Source: Edaphobacter acidisoli (GTDB lineage: Bacteria > Acidobacteriota > Terriglobia > Terriglobales > Acidobacteriaceae). From it: a DNA stretch of 64,000 nucleotides. Numbering within the stretch: the stretch's first letter is position 1; each line of letters starts with the position of its first letter. Position numbers and translations under genes: made by a program. The stretch spans positions 868,001 to 932,000 of the forward strand of contig NZ_BMJB01000001.1 in assembly GCF_014642855.1 (NCBI RefSeq), read 5' to 3'. Of the stretch, positions 16,768-25,263 are shown piece by piece. The notes under the pieces were generated by a model that was not told where the DNA came from, made no database searches, and saw nothing but the letters and a program-made list of their open reading frames with translations.

Positions 16768-18495
16768 ATGACTGTGCAACGGACCCAGGTGAAGATCGCA
16801 CTTCTGACGCTGATGCTGGCTATGGCATCTGTCAGCGAAGCCGTCGCTCAGGGAGCGATGGTTTCGGGCGTTGTACGAGACGCACAGGGCGTCGCGCAGA
16901 TGGGGGCGCTGGTCCAGGTGCTGCGGGCTGATTCGTCGATTATGGGTGCGGCGTTCACCGACCTGCATGGCCGCTATATCATCGCCAATCTTGTTCCCGG
17001 ACATTACGACGTTAAGGCCAGCGCTGCGCTCTTCATGCCGGCGAGCAGGAACAATCTGCACCTGCGGTCTGGAGCCGAGGCTGTCGTCAACCTTACCCTG
17101 AACACACTCTTCGAACCGTCGGCCTGGCTGCCTGCGGAGCGTCGCAAGGCGGACGAGCCCGACGACGACTGGAAGTGGACCCTGCGTTCGGCGGCGAACC
17201 GCCCGATTCTTCGACTGAATGACGATGGCAAGATGGTGGTCGTTTCGTCGAGCCTGACGGAGCCGCAAAAGCGGACCCCTGTGGCTCGCGCTTCGCTGGT
17301 AGCGGGCGATGGCGGCTTTGGCGCGAATGGGCTGCACAATGTTCTGCTGATGGAACGGACGCTGGACGACGGCGCCAATGTGGTGATGCGTGCCGACTAC
17401 GGCACCATGGGGCGCCCTTATACGGGTGGACCTTCAACGTCGTTCGCAGGGGGATATGAGCGTGCGATGGGTTTTGCAGGCGCGTCGCGCATGATGGCCA
17501 GTTATCAGTCGCATCCGGAGATGGTGGGCTCGGGCAATGTGGACGGGATGCGGGCACTTCAGATGGTCTCCGCTGAGCGGATGAAGATGGGCGATATGGC
17601 CGATGTTGAGGCCGGAAGCACGCTGTATGTCGTCCAGACCAATGGCTACGCCACCGCTGTACGGCCGTTCCTGAAGATAACGGCGCATCCTGGATCGTGG
17701 ACGGCTGGGTATCGAGTGGCCACTTCACAGGACGTGCAGTCGTACAGCAGCCTGGATGCGGTAGAACAGCCGGTGCCAGTGGCGGTTATGTCGCGTGGCC
17801 GTCTCCAGACTGCCCAGGGTACGCACCAGGAGTTTTCGGCTGGCCACAAGGTGGGCAAGGGCCTGGTTCAGGTTGCGTATTATCTGGACTCACAGAAGAA
17901 CGTCATGATCGCCGGAGGCGGTGCGCTGACGGCTGCCGACATCCAGGGCTTCAGCCAGACGAACCAGGGTGGCATTGTGGCCGATGCGACTACAGGTGAG
18001 TTCCGGGTGCTGAGCGCGGGCTACAAGACGCGCGGCATTGACATGACTTTCTCGGAGCCGATTACTCCGGCGATGTGGCTGGCATTGGCTTATAGCACGG
18101 GTGCGGGTATGGAGGCTCGGGACGAGAGCTCGCTGACGCTGCCCGCCGTTGCAACCGACATGACTCCGCGGATGTCTCAGGCACTGACACTGGCGGTGAA
18201 GGGAAGAATCATCCACTCCGGTACGCAGGTAAGGGCATCGTATCGGTGGCAGCCGGCGCAGATTGTCACTGCGGTCAATCCTTATGGGGCATTCGGCGAC
18301 CAGGCTTACTTTAGCTGCTATCTGCGGCAGGCCATTCGACTGGGAAATCTGCTTCCGGCGGGCATGGAGGCAACGGTAGATATTACCAACCTGTTGGCGC
18401 AGGGATATCGTCCGGTCATGACTTCAGATGGCCATATGTTGTTCTTGGCACAGGCCCCACGCACCGTTCAGGGTGGGCTGGCGTTCAACTTCTAA
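16768..18495 (+). CDS. Carboxypeptidase-regulatory-like protein with outer-membrane-barrel features
   Basis: 575 residues. A signal peptide (about 1-27, ending EAVAQ) precedes a carboxypeptidase regulatory-like beta-sandwich at about 30-105, shown by VSGVVRDAQGVAQ and DLHGRYIIANLVPGHYDVK. The rest is rich in alternating polar/hydrophobic strands with Gly and aromatic residues, and the protein ends in AFNF; a terminal Phe is usual for outer-membrane barrels. This is the layout of TonB-dependent-receptor-like Acidobacteriota proteins, but I do not see a plug domain, so transport is not implied. GTG at 16729 is an alternative start. It follows the GWxTD gene on the same strand. Confidence 0.8.
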   Translation: MTVQRTQVKIALLTLMLAMASVSEAVAQGAMVSGVVRDAQGVAQMGALVQVLRADSSIMGAAFTDLHGRYIIANLVPGHYDVKASAALFMPASRNNLHLRSGAEAVVNLTLNTLFEPSAWLPAERRKADEPDDDWKWTLRSAANRPILRLNDDGKMVVVSSSLTEPQKRTPVARASLVAGDGGFGANGLHNVLLMERTLDDGANVVMRADYGTMGRPYTGGPSTSFAGGYERAMGFAGASRMMASYQSHPEMVGSGNVDGMRALQMVSAERMKMGDMADVEAGSTLYVVQTNGYATAVRPFLKITAHPGSWTAGYRVATSQDVQSYSSLDAVEQPVPVAVMSRGRLQTAQGTHQEFSAGHKVGKGLVQVAYYLDSQKNVMIAGGGALTAADIQGFSQTNQGGIVADATTGEFRVLSAGYKTRGIDMTFSEPITPAMWLALAYSTGAGMEARDESSLTLPAVATDMTPRMSQALTLAVKGRIIHSGTQVRASYRWQPAQIVTAVNPYGAFGDQAYFSCYLRQAIRLGNLLPAGMEATVDITNLLAQGYRPVMTSDGHMLFLAQAPRTVQGGLAFNF

Positions 18496-18578
18496 AGCCA
18501 TCTGCAGCAAAGAATAGAGGATTGGTGTACATCCTTCGGGGAATGTCTCTTTTGGTGCTTCTGGGCTAAACCATAGTT

Positions 18579-18938
18579 GTGCGAGTTACGTGGGTCCGAG
18601 TTTCGCTGTGTGCTGTTCCGTTGCTCCTGGGTTTACCTGCCTGTGCATCGGTGATGCCTCTTGCGAATCCGCTCGCACCGACACCGCGAAGGGTCATCGA
18701 ATCGAGTCCAATCAGCGATACGCAGTTGATGCGTGCGAGCCTGCGCCGCGATGTGGCGCGGCATCCCAACGACTTCATCGTGTTTGCAACTGAGGCCGGT
18801 GCGTTAGAGTTTTTTGCGCAGCACCGTGCTTCGGTTGAGGTCGAGACCGATCCGAGAATGATTGAGCGTGGTGTGCTTGGGTATAGCCAAGGCAAGACGG
18901 TGGTTGTCGTGCCCTGGCTGACAACTGCTCGCTTCTAA
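18579..18938 (+). CDS. Small putative lipoprotein (119 aa)
   Basis: Starts with GTG. The N-terminal LCAVPLLLGLPACASV has a hydrophobic core followed by LPAC, a lipobox with Cys22 as the lipidated residue. The mature part is about 98 residues with a FIVFATEAGALEFFAQH segment and a VVVVPWLTTARF end. I recognise no family. It stands downstream of the barrel-like gene with an 83-bp gap and is convergent with pdxS. Confidence 0.6.
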   Translation: MRVTWVRVSLCAVPLLLGLPACASVMPLANPLAPTPRRVIESSPISDTQLMRASLRRDVARHPNDFIVFATEAGALEFFAQHRASVEVETDPRMIERGVLGYSQGKTVVVVPWLTTARF

Positions 18939-18949
18939 AAAGAAATCTT

Positions 18950-19903
18950 TTACCAGCCTCGCGTCTGCATGAGCTGCGCTTCTTCGATGGCTGCGGCTGC
19001 AAGGCCCTTCATTGTTCCTGTGACCTGCTCGCTGGCTTCGGCGACGATCTTCGGATCGTTGAAGTGCGTGGTTGCGATGACGATGGCGCGGGCGCGGGAG
19101 ACAGCCTCTTCGCGCTCGATCGGGTTGTTCTCGACGTCGAGCGGAGTGGCGCGCTCCTTCATGAAGATGCCTGAGCCGACGAAGACTGTTTCGGCGCCGA
19201 GCTGCATCATCAGAGCTGCGTCGGCGGGTGTGGCGATGCCGCCGGCAGAGAAGTTCGGCACGGGCAGCTTGCCGTTTTTGGCCACCATGCGGACGAGCTC
19301 GTACGGCGCGCCGTGGACCTTCGCAGCGTTGTAGAGCTCTTCGTCGCCGAGCGTGGTGAGGGCTTTGATCTCGCGGACAATCTGACGCATGTGCTGCACG
19401 GCGTGGACGACGTCGCCGGTGCCGGGTTCGCCCTTGGTGCGGATCATGGCTGCGCCTTCAGCGATGCGGCGGAGGGCTTCACCGAGGTTGCGCGCGCCGC
19501 AGACGAAGGGCGTCGTGAAGGCGTGCTTGTCGATGTGGTAGGTCTCGTCGGCGGGGGTGAGGACCTCGGATTCGTCGATGAAGTCGACGCCGATCTCCTG
19601 CAGGACCTGCGCCTCGGCGAAGTGGCCGATGCGGGCCTTGGCCATGACGGGGATGGTGACGGTGGCCATGATTTGCTTGATGAGCCTGGGGTTCGCCATG
19701 CGGGCGACGCCGCCCTCGGCGCGAATCATGGCGGGCACGCGCTCGAGCGCCATGACGGAGACCGCGCCTGCCTCTTCGGCGATGCGGGCCTGCTCGACGT
19801 TCATGACGTCCATGATGACGCCGCCCTTGAGCATCTCGGCCAGGCCGGTTTTGAGCCGCAGAGACGGGGTGTCGAAGTTGCCGGTGCCGTTGGTATTTGT
19901 CAT
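18950..19903 (-). CDS. pdxS: Pyridoxal 5'-phosphate synthase lyase subunit
   Basis: 317 residues. PdxS makes vitamin B6 from ribose 5-phosphate, glyceraldehyde 3-phosphate and ammonia supplied by PdxT. The TIM barrel carries MDVMNVEQA near the start, the Schiff-base lysine Lys89 in MAKARIGH, the second lysine Lys157 in [10 protein letters not shown], and the C-terminal GIFM and TRGW segments. The frame continues to 20026, but the ATG at 19903 follows AAGGAG at the right distance. The glutaminase partner gene pdxT is not adjacent; it must be elsewhere if glutamine is the nitrogen source. Confidence 0.96.
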   Translation of the reverse strand: MTNTNGTGNFDTPSLRLKTGLAEMLKGGVIMDVMNVEQARIAEEAGAVSVMALERVPAMIRAEGGVARMANPRLIKQIMATVTIPVMAKARIGHFAEAQVLQEIGVDFIDESEVLTPADETYHIDKHAFTTPFVCGARNLGEALRRIAEGAAMIRTKGEPGTGDVVHAVQHMRQIVREIKALTTLGDEELYNAAKVHGAPYELVRMVAKNGKLPVPNFSAGGIATPADAALMMQLGAETVFVGSGIFMKERATPLDVENNPIEREEAVSRARAIVIATTHFNDPKIVAEASEQVTGTMKGLAAAAIEEAQLMQTRGW

Positions 19904-20093
19904 GGCGAGTTTCTCCTTGCGCCGCGGTTGGACGTGTCGGTTTCCAGTTGTCCGCGAGAGATTTAAGTTTAGCAGTTTTTGCGAATCAGTCGGCGACGTC
20001 GGCTTGGCGGTCCGGAGGCTTAACACCGATTTGCACCGATATCACCGGTCAGGACAGGTGGAAAACCGGTCTCAGTCTTGTCCGGTTGATTTT

Positions 20094-20597
20094 TTAGTTT
20101 TCGGGCTGCGTGAGACCGGCGGCGGCGAGGAGCTTTTCGTCCAGCACGATGAAGAGGCCTTTGCCGCGGGCAAGCACTTCGCCGGTCGGCCGCTGGATCT
20201 CGGCCTGGTGGTAGAGCTTGCGGCCGTCGCGTGAGAGGTGGCGGCTGACGAGCACGAGCGGCTGGTGGAGCGGCGCGGGGCGCAGGTAATCGACCTCCAT
20301 GTGGCGCGTCATGGCAAGCACGTTGAGTGGACGATTGAGCTTGCTCATGGCTTCGTCGAGCAGGGCAGCGACGATGCCCCCGTGAATGTAGCCGGGAGGG
20401 CCTTCGTGCATGCGGGTGAGGCTGAAGTGGCAGGTTGCGGTGATGTTTGCGGGGTCTGAGGTGTCGGTGGTGAAGACCAGGTGCAGGCCCTGCGGGTTTG
20501 CCGGGCCGCAGCCGAAGCAGTGGTTGGCGCGCTCGTCGATGGTGGGGTTGGTGCGGAGGGAATCGGGGACGTGGCGCGTGTTGTCAGGCTGGCTCAT
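20094..20597 (-). CDS. PaaI-family hotdog thioesterase
   Basis: 167 residues from the second Met. The hotdog-fold signature of the PaaI/4HBT group is seen in GYIHGGIVAALLDEAM, with the FGCGPANPQGLHL segment at the N-terminus as in uncharacterised PaaI-type proteins. Members hydrolyse acyl-CoA thioesters, with the substrate unknown here. The ATG at 20612 (five residues longer) is possible; neither has a strong ribosome-binding site. It lies on the same strand as pdxS and recQ, with gaps of about 190 and 40 bp, and is not clearly part of an operon. Confidence 0.86.
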   Translation of the reverse strand: MSQPDNTRHVPDSLRTNPTIDERANHCFGCGPANPQGLHLVFTTDTSDPANITATCHFSLTRMHEGPPGYIHGGIVAALLDEAMSKLNRPLNVLAMTRHMEVDYLRPAPLHQPLVLVSRHLSRDGRKLYHQAEIQRPTGEVLARGKGLFIVLDEKLLAAAGLTQPEN

Positions 20598-20653
20598 GGC
20601 TACCAGATGCACGGTAGCACATGAGCGTCGCGAATGAATAGTGATTCAGATGG

Positions 20654-23071
20654 CTAGGTGGTGCAGACCTTGAGGATGCCGGGGCCGAACTTTTCCAGCT
20701 TGTCGTGGGCGAGCCCTTGGATGGTTCTGAGCTGGGCCATCGTCTGCGGGCGTGCGAGCACGATGCTGCGCAGTGTGGTCGAGGCCAGCACGAAAAACAG
20801 CGGCAGGCCGAGCTTTTCCGACTCAGATTTGCGCCAGTCGCGGAGGCGCTGGTAGAGCGTTTGCTGTTCGGGGGTGAGAGACTCCGACGGGTCGGGCGCG
20901 TCGTGGCGCGGCCGATGGAAGGTCTCAGCGGCAACGCCAGGGTGCTCCTCGTGAGCGTGATCTTCCCGGGCGCGAACAAGGGGCTTCGGGGTGGTCTTCG
21001 TCTTCATGCCCATTGGACGCGCTTCGTTCGCGGAGGTATCAACGAAATTTGTGGAAACTTGCTGGCCGTTCGAAAGTGCGCAGATTTCAGCGCCATAGCG
21101 GTCGGCTTTCTCCGGGCCGATGCCGGAGATGCGGAGCAGCTCGGGGATGGTACGGGGTTGGGCCGCGGCGATATTCAGCAGGACCGCATCGGACAGCACG
21201 ATGAAGGCGGGCTTGCCGGTCTTTGCCGCTTCGGATTTGCGCCATGCGCGGAGGGTGGTTTCCAGCTCGCGCTGCTCTGGTGTCAGTTGCGCGGAGTCGA
21301 CGGAGCTGGCTGCTTTCTTCGCGGAGTTTTTGCCGCTGCGCGATCTGGCTTTCTTCTCATTCGCTCCGTCTTGAACATCTTTCAGCATGACGGCGAGCGG
21401 ATCGGATGGGCCGAGCATCTGTCCTTCGTGCGTCAGGGCGGCGCGTTTGTAGGTGATGGTCGCGCCTTCGGCGTTGGTGAAGGTGTCGGGTGTGATGATG
21501 ACGAGGCCGGCGCGGGTGAGGGCGTCGAGGTACGCGTCGAATTGTTTGCGGTCTACACCGAGCGCGAGCGTCGTGTGCAGCTTGCCTGTGGATTGCGACC
21601 TTGTTGCAAGGGCTTCAAGGATTGCGCGAAGCTGGCTGGCTTCGTGCGCGGTGGGCGTGCGGAAGGTTTGCGCGGCGGCGCGTTCGGGCGAACAGAAGTC
21701 GCATTTGCCGCAGGGACGTAGGCCGTCGGCGGTGTCGCCGAAGTGTTGGACGAGCGCGGACATGCGGCATCGCGGCGTCTCGGCGAAGGCGGCCATCAGC
21801 TCGATCTGGCTGCGGCGGAAGGCGAGCTGCGACTCGTAGCCGCTGCGCCAGTTGGTGGTGGTGGCACTGCGCACGTTGCCGGCGATGTCGAGCGCGGCGG
21901 CGTTCTGCGCGACCAGCTTGCCGACGACGATGTCGAAGGTCTCGACGTCCATCGTCAATTTTTGCCGAAGAATCTCAGGCATCTGGAAATCGGGCGTGAG
22001 CACGGTGGCGACGCGCGTCAGCTCGGACGGCTGCGGGTAGTCGCGTTCGAGGAAGAACTCGTGCATCTTGCGGTCGGCGAAGGAGTGCAGCAGGATGGTG
22101 CGGCTGGGCTGGCCGTCGCGTCCGGCGCGGCCGATCTCCTGGTAGTACTGTTCGACTGAACCGGGCAGCGCGGCGTGGACGACGGTGCGGACGTTGGGCT
22201 TGTCGATGCCCATGCCGAAGGCGATAGTAGCGACGACGACTTCGAGTTGGCCTGAGAGGAAGTGGCGCTGAACGCGCTCGCGCGTGGCGGGGTCGAGTCC
22301 TGCGTGATACGCGGCTGCGCTGCCGCCGAGTTGTGACGCAAGCTCTTCCGCGGCTTTGCGACTGGGCGCGTAGACGATGGCTGGGCGGTTCGCGCTATCC
22401 GCGAGCAGCTTGATGGTGAACTCATTGCGGCGTGGCTTCGACATCTCGACGACTTCGACAGCGAGGTTGTGGCGACGGAAGCCGTGGATGAAGAGCGAGG
22501 GGTTGTCGAGCCGGAGTTGCGCGACGATGTCCAGCTGAACGGTGGGCGTTGCCGTTGCGGTGAGCGCGATAACGGGCGCGGGGCGCAGATTGGGGAGATG
22601 GTCGCCGAGGGTGCGGTAGTCGGGGCGAAAGTCGTGGCCCCAGGCTGAGATGCAGTGCGCCTCGTCGATGGCAATGAGCGCGGGCTTGCGTTTGGCGAGC
22701 ATCTCAGGAAAGCCGGGGACGCGGAGACGCTCGGGCGCGATGAAGAGGAATTGCAGCGTGCCGTCGAGATAGTCGCGACAGGTCTGGCGGGCGTCGTCGC
22801 GTGAGAGGCCGGAGTGGATGCGGCCGACGCGCAGGCCGAGCGCGGAGAGCTTGGTGGCCTGGTCGTCCATGAGCGCGATGAGCGGGCTGATGACGAGCGC
22901 GGTGCCTCCGCGCGCGATGGCGGGGAGCTGGTAGCAGAGAGACTTTCCCGCTCCGGTGGGCATGACCAGCAGCACGTCGCGGCCTTCGGTGGCAGCGCGG
23001 CAGACGGCTTCCTGGTTGGCCCGGAAGGAGTCGAAGCCGAAGGTCTGGTGGAGTAGGGAAGCGAGGTCCAT
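20654..23071 (-). CDS. recQ: RecQ-family ATP-dependent DNA helicase with two HRDC domains
   Basis: 805 residues, longer than E. coli RecQ (609). Walker A MPTGAGKS at 37-44, DEAHCISAWGHDFRPDY (motif II plus aromatic-rich loop), SPLIALMDDQ (Ia), a Zn-binding CGKCDFC cluster, and the RQC winged helix are all visible, giving 3'-5' unwinding of DNA in recombination and repair. The C-terminus holds two HRDC domains, one from about LRAWRKSEAAKTG with ISGIGPEKADRYG and a second from RDWRKSESEKLG with IQGLAHDKLEKFG, joined by a basic linker. The start is the ATG at 23071; the frame upstream is antisense to the next gene's terminal part. Confidence 0.94.
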   Translation of the reverse strand: MDLASLLHQTFGFDSFRANQEAVCRAATEGRDVLLVMPTGAGKSLCYQLPAIARGGTALVISPLIALMDDQATKLSALGLRVGRIHSGLSRDDARQTCRDYLDGTLQFLFIAPERLRVPGFPEMLAKRKPALIAIDEAHCISAWGHDFRPDYRTLGDHLPNLRPAPVIALTATATPTVQLDIVAQLRLDNPSLFIHGFRRHNLAVEVVEMSKPRRNEFTIKLLADSANRPAIVYAPSRKAAEELASQLGGSAAAYHAGLDPATRERVQRHFLSGQLEVVVATIAFGMGIDKPNVRTVVHAALPGSVEQYYQEIGRAGRDGQPSRTILLHSFADRKMHEFFLERDYPQPSELTRVATVLTPDFQMPEILRQKLTMDVETFDIVVGKLVAQNAAALDIAGNVRSATTTNWRSGYESQLAFRRSQIELMAAFAETPRCRMSALVQHFGDTADGLRPCGKCDFCSPERAAAQTFRTPTAHEASQLRAILEALATRSQSTGKLHTTLALGVDRKQFDAYLDALTRAGLVIITPDTFTNAEGATITYKRAALTHEGQMLGPSDPLAVMLKDVQDGANEKKARSRSGKNSAKKAASSVDSAQLTPEQRELETTLRAWRKSEAAKTGKPAFIVLSDAVLLNIAAAQPRTIPELLRISGIGPEKADRYGAEICALSNGQQVSTNFVDTSANEARPMGMKTKTTPKPLVRAREDHAHEEHPGVAAETFHRPRHDAPDPSESLTPEQQTLYQRLRDWRKSESEKLGLPLFFVLASTTLRSIVLARPQTMAQLRTIQGLAHDKLEKFGPGILKVCTT

Positions 23072-23123
23072 GCGCTTGGCTATCTTCGCATATTGTTTGC
23101 CTTGCGCGTAGTGATTGGATTGG

Positions 23124-25130
23124 TTACGGTGTCCGTGCCTCGGCGGTTGGCAGTGTGGCCAGCTTGCCTTTGACCTCTGCGGCAAGCGAGGTCTGTAACT
23201 CGGGCTTGATTGTCTGTGTGAGGTTGAGCGCCTGTTCGTAGTGTTGGCGCGCTTCATCAGGGCGATTGAGTTTGCTGAGCACATCGCCGAGCACTGTCTG
23301 GACGGAGGCTGAGTCTGGCGCAAGCGCTACAGCTTGCTGCGCTTCAACAAGGGCATCGCCAGGATTTCCGCCCCAAAGAAGATGTTGTGCCTTCGTTGCG
23401 TGGACAAGCGCGGAGGCGAGTGGGATTTTGAAGTGTCCGTCGTAGACGAAGAGGCCGTAGTCGATGGCTGCGGTGGGCTTGAGCTCGCGGAATTGCTCGT
23501 ACGGGTTGAGCGCGCCGTCGCCGTAGTCGATGCCGGCGAGCACGCCGTCGCTGATGAGAATGGGGCCGTCGATCTCAGGTGGAACGTTCATCGGCAGGTT
23601 GAGCCATGCGGTGGTCTCGACTGTGGGCAGACGCTTGCAAGGGATGCCATAGTAGGCAGTGTCGACGACGCCGTCAGCAAAGTAGGCGAGCCAGCAGTCT
23701 TTGATGTTGTGGCTTGCGAGGTATTGGTGTGCGGCTTTGAGCTGCTGACCCCAGTCGGTGTTGGCGTCGCCGAGATAGTTGTGCAGATGCGATGGGCCGC
23801 CCCAGGCTTCGTTCGCATAGGCCATGTAGGCAGGCGAGACGCGCGCGGAGGTGACGCCCTGCCACAGGAGCAGTGCGGCGATGGCGAAGGTCCAGCGGCG
23901 GTTCATCTGCATCAGCACGACGGCCGCGGCGGCGATGAAGATGTAGAGGAATGGAAAGATGATGAGCAGGTGCCGGTAACCGATGTCCATGGTGGAGTGC
24001 ATCGCTACGACGAAATAGAACGCGGGCGGGGCGAGAAGGATGAATGGTTTGAGACCGCGTTTGAGGCGGCCTGCAATAAGCAGCGCAAGCCCGACGGCAA
24101 AGAGGATGAGGAATGGCAGCGTGGATTTAATCAGCAACGCGGCAGGGAAGTAGAGGCGCGTTCCGTGGCGGTAGATGCGCCCGAAGAAGTAGCTGGTGTC
24201 GGCGAACTCGGTGATTTTGGTGTTGGCGAGACCGAAGATGTAGGCCTCCGGCAGGATGTGGTGGCGGGCAAGCAAGGCCATGTGCGCGCTGTCGTGCGGG
24301 TCGGGAACTTGTTTGAGATAGTCGGCAAGTGGGGGATTGAGTTCACGGCCTGCTGGACGCGCGTTGTACCGGAAGCCGTAGAACGCCCAGAGGACGATGT
24401 ACGAGATGAACGCGACGGCAATGATGGCGAGTGCGCGGCGGATGAGAATGCGCCAGTCGCGCCCGTAGACGGATTCGGCAATCGCGACCAGAAATAGCAT
24501 TGGCAGGACGAGCAGTCCGGTGAACTTCGTGGCCATGGCGAGGCCGGTGACGAGTCCTACGAGCAGCAAGCGCGTGAGCGTGGGGCGCCTGGTATAGCGA
24601 TAGTAGAGGTACAGTGCGAGGAAGATGCAGCAGGCGATAGGGACGTCGGTAGTGACGAGCGCGCCGTGTGCGAGGATGTTGGGGTCGAAGACGAAGAACG
24701 CAAGCGCGACAAGGCCGGCGATGGGGCCTAACATCTCTGTGCCGGCGGCGAAAATGGTCACGGCGAGCACGACGGTGAAGATCGCCATGGTCATACGCGC
24801 GATGAACAGTAGCTTGTTGGCGTCGTTGCGGAAGAGGAAGTCCTTGCCGTCCAAGAAGGCTTCAGTCTGCTCGGAGCGATCCTGCACGGTGGGTACGAAC
24901 AGGTGCATGGGCAGCAGCGGCGCTGCGGCGACGAGCTTGGCGAAGGGTGGGACTTCGGGGTTGAGGCCGTAGTCGTGATGCGTCCAGATGTTGTAGCCGT
25001 CGAAGAGGTGGTGCGCTTCGTCCCATGTGACGGAGTTTGCTCGGCTGGTATGGGCGAGTTGAAGAATCAGTACTACGAGCAGTGCGAGAGGAATGGTGAT
25101 TCTGCTGGCTGTCTTCGACGGGACTGTCAT
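23124..25130 (-). CDS. GT39/PMT-like membrane glycosyltransferase with TPR tail
   Basis: 668 residues. About 10-12 transmembrane segments occupy residues 10-410, preceded by SVTWDEAHHL, the Asp/Glu-containing first periplasmic loop of the dolichyl-phosphate-mannose mannosyltransferase and ArnT-like (GT-C) fold. A periplasmic part (about 420-580) with a DWGQQLKAAHQYL segment follows, and the last 90 residues look like TPR repeats (GDALVEAQQAVALAPDS, DEARQHYEQALNLT). Such proteins transfer a sugar from a polyprenyl phosphate to a protein or lipid outside the membrane. The acceptor is unknown. TTG at 25175 is a longer possible start. The gene ends about 50 bp before recQ on the same strand. Confidence 0.82.
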   Translation of the reverse strand: MTVPSKTASRITIPLALLVVLILQLAHTSRANSVTWDEAHHLFDGYNIWTHHDYGLNPEVPPFAKLVAAAPLLPMHLFVPTVQDRSEQTEAFLDGKDFLFRNDANKLLFIARMTMAIFTVVLAVTIFAAGTEMLGPIAGLVALAFFVFDPNILAHGALVTTDVPIACCIFLALYLYYRYTRRPTLTRLLLVGLVTGLAMATKFTGLLVLPMLFLVAIAESVYGRDWRILIRRALAIIAVAFISYIVLWAFYGFRYNARPAGRELNPPLADYLKQVPDPHDSAHMALLARHHILPEAYIFGLANTKITEFADTSYFFGRIYRHGTRLYFPAALLIKSTLPFLILFAVGLALLIAGRLKRGLKPFILLAPPAFYFVVAMHSTMDIGYRHLLIIFPFLYIFIAAAAVVLMQMNRRWTFAIAALLLWQGVTSARVSPAYMAYANEAWGGPSHLHNYLGDANTDWGQQLKAAHQYLASHNIKDCWLAYFADGVVDTAYYGIPCKRLPTVETTAWLNLPMNVPPEIDGPILISDGVLAGIDYGDGALNPYEQFRELKPTAAIDYGLFVYDGHFKIPLASALVHATKAQHLLWGGNPGDALVEAQQAVALAPDSASVQTVLGDVLSKLNRPDEARQHYEQALNLTQTIKPELQTSLAAEVKGKLATLPTAEARTP

Positions 25131-25220
25131 TTGTTGCTCATCACCGCTCAAAATGAGATTGAAGGTCGTGGTCAAAGGTAAACGTTTGAGTAGAGGGATT
25201 CAAGGGTATATCAACAAAGA

Positions 25221-25238
25221 AGCCGCCTCGCGGCGGCT
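25221..25238 (-). terminator. Terminator of the aldehyde oxidoreductase operon
   Basis: AGCCGCC and GGCGGCT form a 7-bp GC stem around TCGC. Read on the minus strand, where the operon ends at 25264, it is followed by TTCTTTGTT. It lies 26 bases past the last stop codon. Confidence 0.75.
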
Positions 25239-25263
25239 CTTCGTGCGTGAAAGTGTTTTAATT

